Of a stretch of 46,119 nucleotides of DNA, positions 42,387-46,119 are shown one piece after another (the stretch's first letter is position 1; each line of letters begins with the position of its first letter). Location of the stretch: the NCBI GenBank assembly GCA_022827885.1, contig JAJEIP010000080.1, positions 1 through 46,119 of the forward strand, written 5' to 3'. A model generated the notes under the pieces. It made no database searches. It was not told where the DNA came from and worked only from the letters and a program-made list of their open reading frames with translations. Origin of the DNA: Candidatus Poribacteria bacterium. Its GTDB lineage: Bacteria; Poribacteria; WGA-4E; WGA-3G. Made by a program: the position numbers and the translations under genes.

Positions 42387-44390
42387 ATGAGAGCTACGTT
42401 TTTTTTTAAATTAACTGTTATCTGTGTGATGACCCTGTTTTTCTCTTACAACATCTTTGCCCAAGACTTACCACAACTGCTCCTGCCTGAGGGTGTCAAA
42501 GTCCGCTTGGGTGAAAGTCAAATAACTGGTAAGATTGCATATGCCCCGGATGGCAAACGGCTGGCGGTAGCTACTATTCTCGGTATTTGGATCTATGATA
42601 CCCTGACGGGTAAAGCACTCGATCTGCTCATAGGGCATGCGGATTCGGTCTTGGGCGTATCTTTCAGTCCCGATGGCAACACACTCGCCAGTGGGGGTTT
42701 GGACAGAACGATTCGGTTATGGGATGCTAACACAGGCGAACCGCTCCGCACGCTTGAAGGGCATACGTCTTGGATTGATAGCGTATCCTTCAGTCCTGAT
42801 AGCAACATGCTCGCCAGTGGGAGTGAGGACAGGACCATTCGGTTATGGGATGTTGACACAGGCGAACCGCTCCGCACGCTTGAAGGGCATACGGATGCGG
42901 TCTTTAGTGTATCCTTCAGTCCCGATGGTCACACACTCGCCAGTGGGAGTTTTGATAGGACCATTCGGTTATGGGATGTTGACACAGGCGAACCACGCCA
43001 CACGCTTGAGGAGCATACGGGTGAGGTCAGGAGCGTATCCTTTAGTCCTGATGGCCGCACGCTCGCCAGTGCGAGTTTGGACGGAACGATTCGGTTATGG
43101 GATGTTGACACAGGCGAACCGTTCCGCACGCTTGAAGGGCATACGGGTGAGGTCAGGAGCGTATCCTTCAGTCCTGATAGCCACACACTCGCCAGTGGGA
43201 GTTTGGACAGAACCGTCCGGTTATGGAATGCTAATACAGGTGAACTTCTCCACACCCTTGAAGGGCATATGGATGCGGTCGATAACGTAGCGTTCAGCCC
43301 TGATGGCACGACACTCGCCAGTGGGAGTGAAGGCATCACGGTATTCTTGTGGGAGGTTCCCCTGTTTGCTACCACCAACGCCACAGTCAGCCTTTCACCC
43401 GCCAGTGTGCAGACACCCGCAGTCGGACAACAACTCACACTTTCCCTGAAAATCACAGAGGGCGAAAACATCGCAGGCTATCAGGCAACTCTCGGACTTG
43501 ATACAACAGCGCTCCGTTTTGTAGAGAGTTCAAACGGAGATTATCTGCCCGCAGGCGCATTTTTTATCTCACCAGTCGTACAAGGCAATACCGTGAAAAT
43601 CGCTGGCACATCTTTGGCAGGTGAAAACCGTGGAGATGGGACGCTCGCAACGATCACATTTGAGGTTGTTGACATCAAAGCCTCCACCGTGAAGTTATTG
43701 GACGTGCTACTGACAAACAAAACAGGGGTTAGCTCAGTCCCGAAAATAGCATTTGCGAGGATAACCGAACTCGCAACGCTTCATGAGGATGTCAATAAAG
43801 ACGGTGTTGTGAACGTTATTGACCTGACTTTGGTGGCATCCAATTTCGGCAAACAGGGAGTCAGTGCTGCGGATGTCAATGCGGATGGGGTCGTTAATAT
43901 TATTGATTTGACGTTGGTTGCGGGGGCGTTTGGAAATACAGCGACTGCACCGGAGGTCTGGTATCAGTTGGATAGTGTGCTGACACGGACAGCAGTAAAA
44001 ACATGGCTTCGTGAGGCATCACAGTTGAATCTGATGGATGCCGATTTTCAACATGGGCTGCTGGTCTTAGAACAACTTCTCGCTGCACTAACACCCAAGG
44101 AGACGCTCCTTTTACCCAACTATCCGAACCCATTCAATCCAGAGACATGGATACCGTATCATTTAGCAAATCCCAGTGAGGTGCGGATTACCATCTATGA
44201 CACACGCGGCGTTTTAGTACGTCATTTGGATCTCGGATATCAGCGTGAAGGCTACTACACGAGTCAGAGTCGTGCGGCGTATTGGGATGGCAGAAACACT
44301 GTCGGTGAACGCGTTGCCAGTGGTGTCTATATCTATCAACTGCAGGCGGATCATCTGTCGCTCCTACGCAGAATGCTCATCTTGAAATAG
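42387..44390 (+). CDS. Secreted WD40-cohesin-dockerin protein with T9SS-type C-terminal module
   Basis: This 667-residue protein has a signal peptide (about 1-26, ending NIFAQ). Seven WD40 repeats (about 45-330) form one propeller, with near-identical VSFSPDGxTLASGS-D-TIRLWD units. A cohesin-like beta-sandwich (about 335-450, GYQATLGLDTTALRFVESS) follows, then a type I dockerin pair (about 466-516, DVNKDGVVNVIDLTLVASNFG and DVNADGVVNIIDLTLVAGAFG) with Ca-binding Asp positions. The C terminus from 577 is the NYPNPFNPETWIPY FlgD-like/T9SS-type module ending RRMLILK. Cohesin and dockerin in one chain would allow self-assembly into multi-protein scaffolds. AAGGAG lies upstream. It is followed 16 bp later by a paralogue. 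Confidence 0.9.
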   Translation: MRATFFFKLTVICVMTLFFSYNIFAQDLPQLLLPEGVKVRLGESQITGKIAYAPDGKRLAVATILGIWIYDTLTGKALDLLIGHADSVLGVSFSPDGNTLASGGLDRTIRLWDANTGEPLRTLEGHTSWIDSVSFSPDSNMLASGSEDRTIRLWDVDTGEPLRTLEGHTDAVFSVSFSPDGHTLASGSFDRTIRLWDVDTGEPRHTLEEHTGEVRSVSFSPDGRTLASASLDGTIRLWDVDTGEPFRTLEGHTGEVRSVSFSPDSHTLASGSLDRTVRLWNANTGELLHTLEGHMDAVDNVAFSPDGTTLASGSEGITVFLWEVPLFATTNATVSLSPASVQTPAVGQQLTLSLKITEGENIAGYQATLGLDTTALRFVESSNGDYLPAGAFFISPVVQGNTVKIAGTSLAGENRGDGTLATITFEVVDIKASTVKLLDVLLTNKTGVSSVPKIAFARITELATLHEDVNKDGVVNVIDLTLVASNFGKQGVSAADVNADGVVNIIDLTLVAGAFGNTATAPEVWYQLDSVLTRTAVKTWLREASQLNLMDADFQHGLLVLEQLLAALTPKETLLLPNYPNPFNPETWIPYHLANPSEVRITIYDTRGVLVRHLDLGYQREGYYTSQSRAAYWDGRNTVGERVASGVYIYQLQADHLSLLRRMLILK

Positions 44391-44406
44391 AAGGAGGGAT
44401 TTTTTC

Positions 44407-46119
44407 ATGAGAAACACATTTTTCCCGACTATGCTAATTTGGTTTGTGCTGTTTGCTTTTGCCCCAAATACCTTCAGTCAAGATGTGCTACAAGAGGATT
44501 TGCCCGAAGATGCTATAGCACGCCTTGGTATAGGAAAGGGCACGATTAACCAAATACAGTTTTCACCCGATGGCACACATTTAGCAGTTGCCAGTTCCAT
44601 TGGCATTTGGCTCTATGATGCCAAAACGGGTCAAGATATTGCGCTGCTGAAGGGACATACAGATGTTGTCTGGAGCGTATCCTTTAGTCCCGATGGTGAG
44701 ACGTTGGCGAGTGGGAGTTGGGACGATACAGTGCGTCTGTGGGATGTCGGGACGGCCGCGCCTCTTCGGACACTCACCGGGCATACGGATGATGTCTTGA
44801 GTGTCGTGTTTAGTCCCGATGGCGAGACGTTGGCGAGTGGTGGTCTGGACGACACAGTGCGTCTATGGGATGTGGGGAGTGGCAGACATATTCGGACACT
44901 GATGGGACATACAGATTTGGTCAGTAGTGTCGTGTTTAGTCCCGATGGTCGCACCTTGGCGAGCGGGAGTAATGACGCTACGGTTCGTCTCTGGGATGTG
45001 AGGACAGGCAGGCATTTGCACACACTCACTGGGCATACGGATAATGTTAGAAGTGTCGTGTTTAGTCCTGATGGTCGCACCTTGGCGAGCGGGAGTAATG
45101 ACGCTACCGTTCGTCTGTGGGGTGTGGGGAATGGTCGTCATGTTCGGACGCTGAGTGGGCATACGGATTTAGTCAGTAGCGTCGTGTTTAGTCCCGATGG
45201 TTTAACGTTAGCGAGTGGAAGTTGGGACACTACAGTGCGTCTGTGGGATGTCGGGACGGGTCAGCCTCTGCAGACGCTGAGTGGGCATGAAAGCTCGGTC
45301 TTGAGTGTCGTGTTTAGTCCCGATGGTTTAACGTTGGTGAGTGGAAGTCGGGACACTACAGTGCGTCTGTGGGATGTCGGGACGGGTCAGCCTCTGCAGA
45401 CGCTGAGTGGGCATACAAGTACAGTCTTGAGTGTCGTGTTTAGTCCCGATGGTCGGTTGGTTGCGAGTAGCGGTTTCGACGGCACAGTGCTTTTGTGGGA
45501 ACCCACCACTACACGACCAGAATCGAAACACATCGCTGAGGATGTCAATAAGGACGGTATCGTCAACGTCATTGATCTGACGTTGGTTGCGTCGAACTTC
45601 GGTAAAACAGGTCAGACCACCGCGGATGTCAATGGCGATGGCGTTGTGAATATCATAGATTTGACGCTTGTCGCAGGCGCGTTTGGCAATACCGTCGGTG
45701 CACCGTCAATGTGGGATCTTGATCTGGAAATCGTACCTACCAGAGACCGAATCGAACAGTGGTTGCATGAGGCACGACAAATGAATCTCACAGATCCTGC
45801 GTTTCAACGCGGACTTCTCATCTTAGAACACCTCCTGACGTCCCTCACTCCCAAAGAGACAACACTACTTCTGAACTATCCCAACCCATTCAATCCAGAG
45901 ACGTGGATACCCTATCACTTGGTGAACCCCAGTGATGTGCGGATTACCATCTATGACGCACGCGGCACCGTCATCCGACATTTGGATCTCGGACATCAAC
46001 GTGAAGGCTACTACACGAGTCGGAGTCGTGCGGCGTATTGGGACGGCAGAAATACTGTCGGTGAGCGTGTTGCGAGTGGTGTTTATTTCTATACACTCAC
46101 AGTCTCCGGGGATTTCTCT
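44407..46119 (+). CDS. Secreted WD40-dockerin protein, C terminus cut by the window end
   Basis: The open frame runs from ATG 44407 (AAGGAGG upstream) to the last base, 571 codons with no stop. It has a signal peptide (about 1-25, ending NTFSQ). Eight WD40 repeats (about 47-370) follow, several almost identical in DNA. A dockerin pair (about 378-427) follows directly, with no cohesin, unlike the gene before. The C-terminal module starts with LNYPNPFNPETWIPYHL near 489. Only about ten residues, including the stop, should be missing. It is a tandem duplicate of the 42387 gene that lost or never had the cohesin domain. Confidence 0.88.
   Translation, partial: MRNTFFPTMLIWFVLFAFAPNTFSQDVLQEDLPEDAIARLGIGKGTINQIQFSPDGTHLAVASSIGIWLYDAKTGQDIALLKGHTDVVWSVSFSPDGETLASGSWDDTVRLWDVGTAAPLRTLTGHTDDVLSVVFSPDGETLASGGLDDTVRLWDVGSGRHIRTLMGHTDLVSSVVFSPDGRTLASGSNDATVRLWDVRTGRHLHTLTGHTDNVRSVVFSPDGRTLASGSNDATVRLWGVGNGRHVRTLSGHTDLVSSVVFSPDGLTLASGSWDTTVRLWDVGTGQPLQTLSGHESSVLSVVFSPDGLTLVSGSRDTTVRLWDVGTGQPLQTLSGHTSTVLSVVFSPDGRLVASSGFDGTVLLWEPTTTRPESKHIAEDVNKDGIVNVIDLTLVASNFGKTGQTTADVNGDGVVNIIDLTLVAGAFGNTVGAPSMWDLDLEIVPTRDRIEQWLHEARQMNLTDPAFQRGLLILEHLLTSLTPKETTLLLNYPNPFNPETWIPYHLVNPSDVRITIYDARGTVIRHLDLGHQREGYYTSRSRAAYWDGRNTVGERVASGVYFYTLTVSGDFS
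45181..45432 (+). repeat. Near-identical 126-bp WD40 DNA repeats
   Basis: The unit starting GTCGTGTTTAGTCCCGATGG at 45181 recurs at 45307 with few changes, such as TTAGCG/TTGGTG and TTGGGA/TCGGGA. Earlier units at 44800-45180 are also similar. Such conservation points to recent duplication or gene conversion of whole blades. Confidence 0.8.

Overview
The window looks like a chromosomal segment of a Gram-negative, environmental bacterium with a large accessory genome. My best guess is Candidatus Poribacteria or a close relative. The guess rests on the mix of many secreted LamG proteins, phytanoyl-CoA dioxygenases, Gfo/Idh/MocA oxidoreductases, a sulfatase, WD40-dockerin proteins, and C-terminal NYPNPFNPETWIPY-type sorting modules. 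No rRNA or other taxonomic marker is present, so this is inference.

Layout: 1-490 is a tandem palindromic repeat array. 491-5050 is a + strand operon (Gfo/Idh/MocA oxidoreductase, PHP/CehA-like metallohydrolase, MDR dehydrogenase). 5309-9515 holds a DMT transporter, a divergent cyclase-family hydrolase, a lipoprotein, a TIM-barrel protein and a methyltransferase. 9702-14258 encodes a very large secreted glycosidase-like protein and the first LamG protein. 14266-16276 is a two-gene minus strand unit: an octaheme HAO-like cytochrome c and a membrane protein with an internal duplication. 16341-20833 is a housekeeping run (gpmI, prs, a GT4 glycosyltransferase) containing two similar small Cys-bearing ORFs. 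20860-24114 holds a MITE-like element, a PhyH dioxygenase, two HMA lipoproteins interrupted by in-frame UGA, a 28-residue Trp-rich ORF and a short UvrC/Cho-like nuclease. 24248-29742 is a + strand catabolic run (LamG, PhyH, sulfatase, UGA-containing peroxiredoxin-like lipoprotein, sugar isomerase, SGNH hydrolase). 29842-35379 is mostly minus strand: a double Sm/Hfq-like protein, three more LamG proteins, a Gfo/Idh/MocA oxidoreductase and a nucleoside-deoxyribosyltransferase-like plus membrane-protein pair. 35785-46119 holds a Ycf48-like propeller, TolC, an ECF sigma factor fused through a TM helix to LRRs and a glycosidase-like domain, and two WD40-dockerin secreted proteins, the last cut by the window end.

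The most striking result is three candidate selenoproteins. In two tandem HMA genes and one peroxiredoxin-like gene, an in-frame TGA sits exactly where the family has its first redox or metal-binding Cys (U-x-x-C). The conserved domain continues in frame after each TGA, and a hairpin with a GG-starting loop follows 21-23 nt downstream, as in bacterial SECIS elements. TGA is used as a normal stop elsewhere in the window.

Other themes are a shared C-terminal tail, G-K-L-[AST]-T-[TR]-W-x-x-[LIV]-K, on all five LamG proteins (a possible sorting signal), a membrane-tethered sigma factor with an extracytoplasmic enzyme-like domain, a candidate nucleotide-centred defence pair, and several families of short mobile hairpin repeats, including two 186-bp TIR elements flanked by TA.
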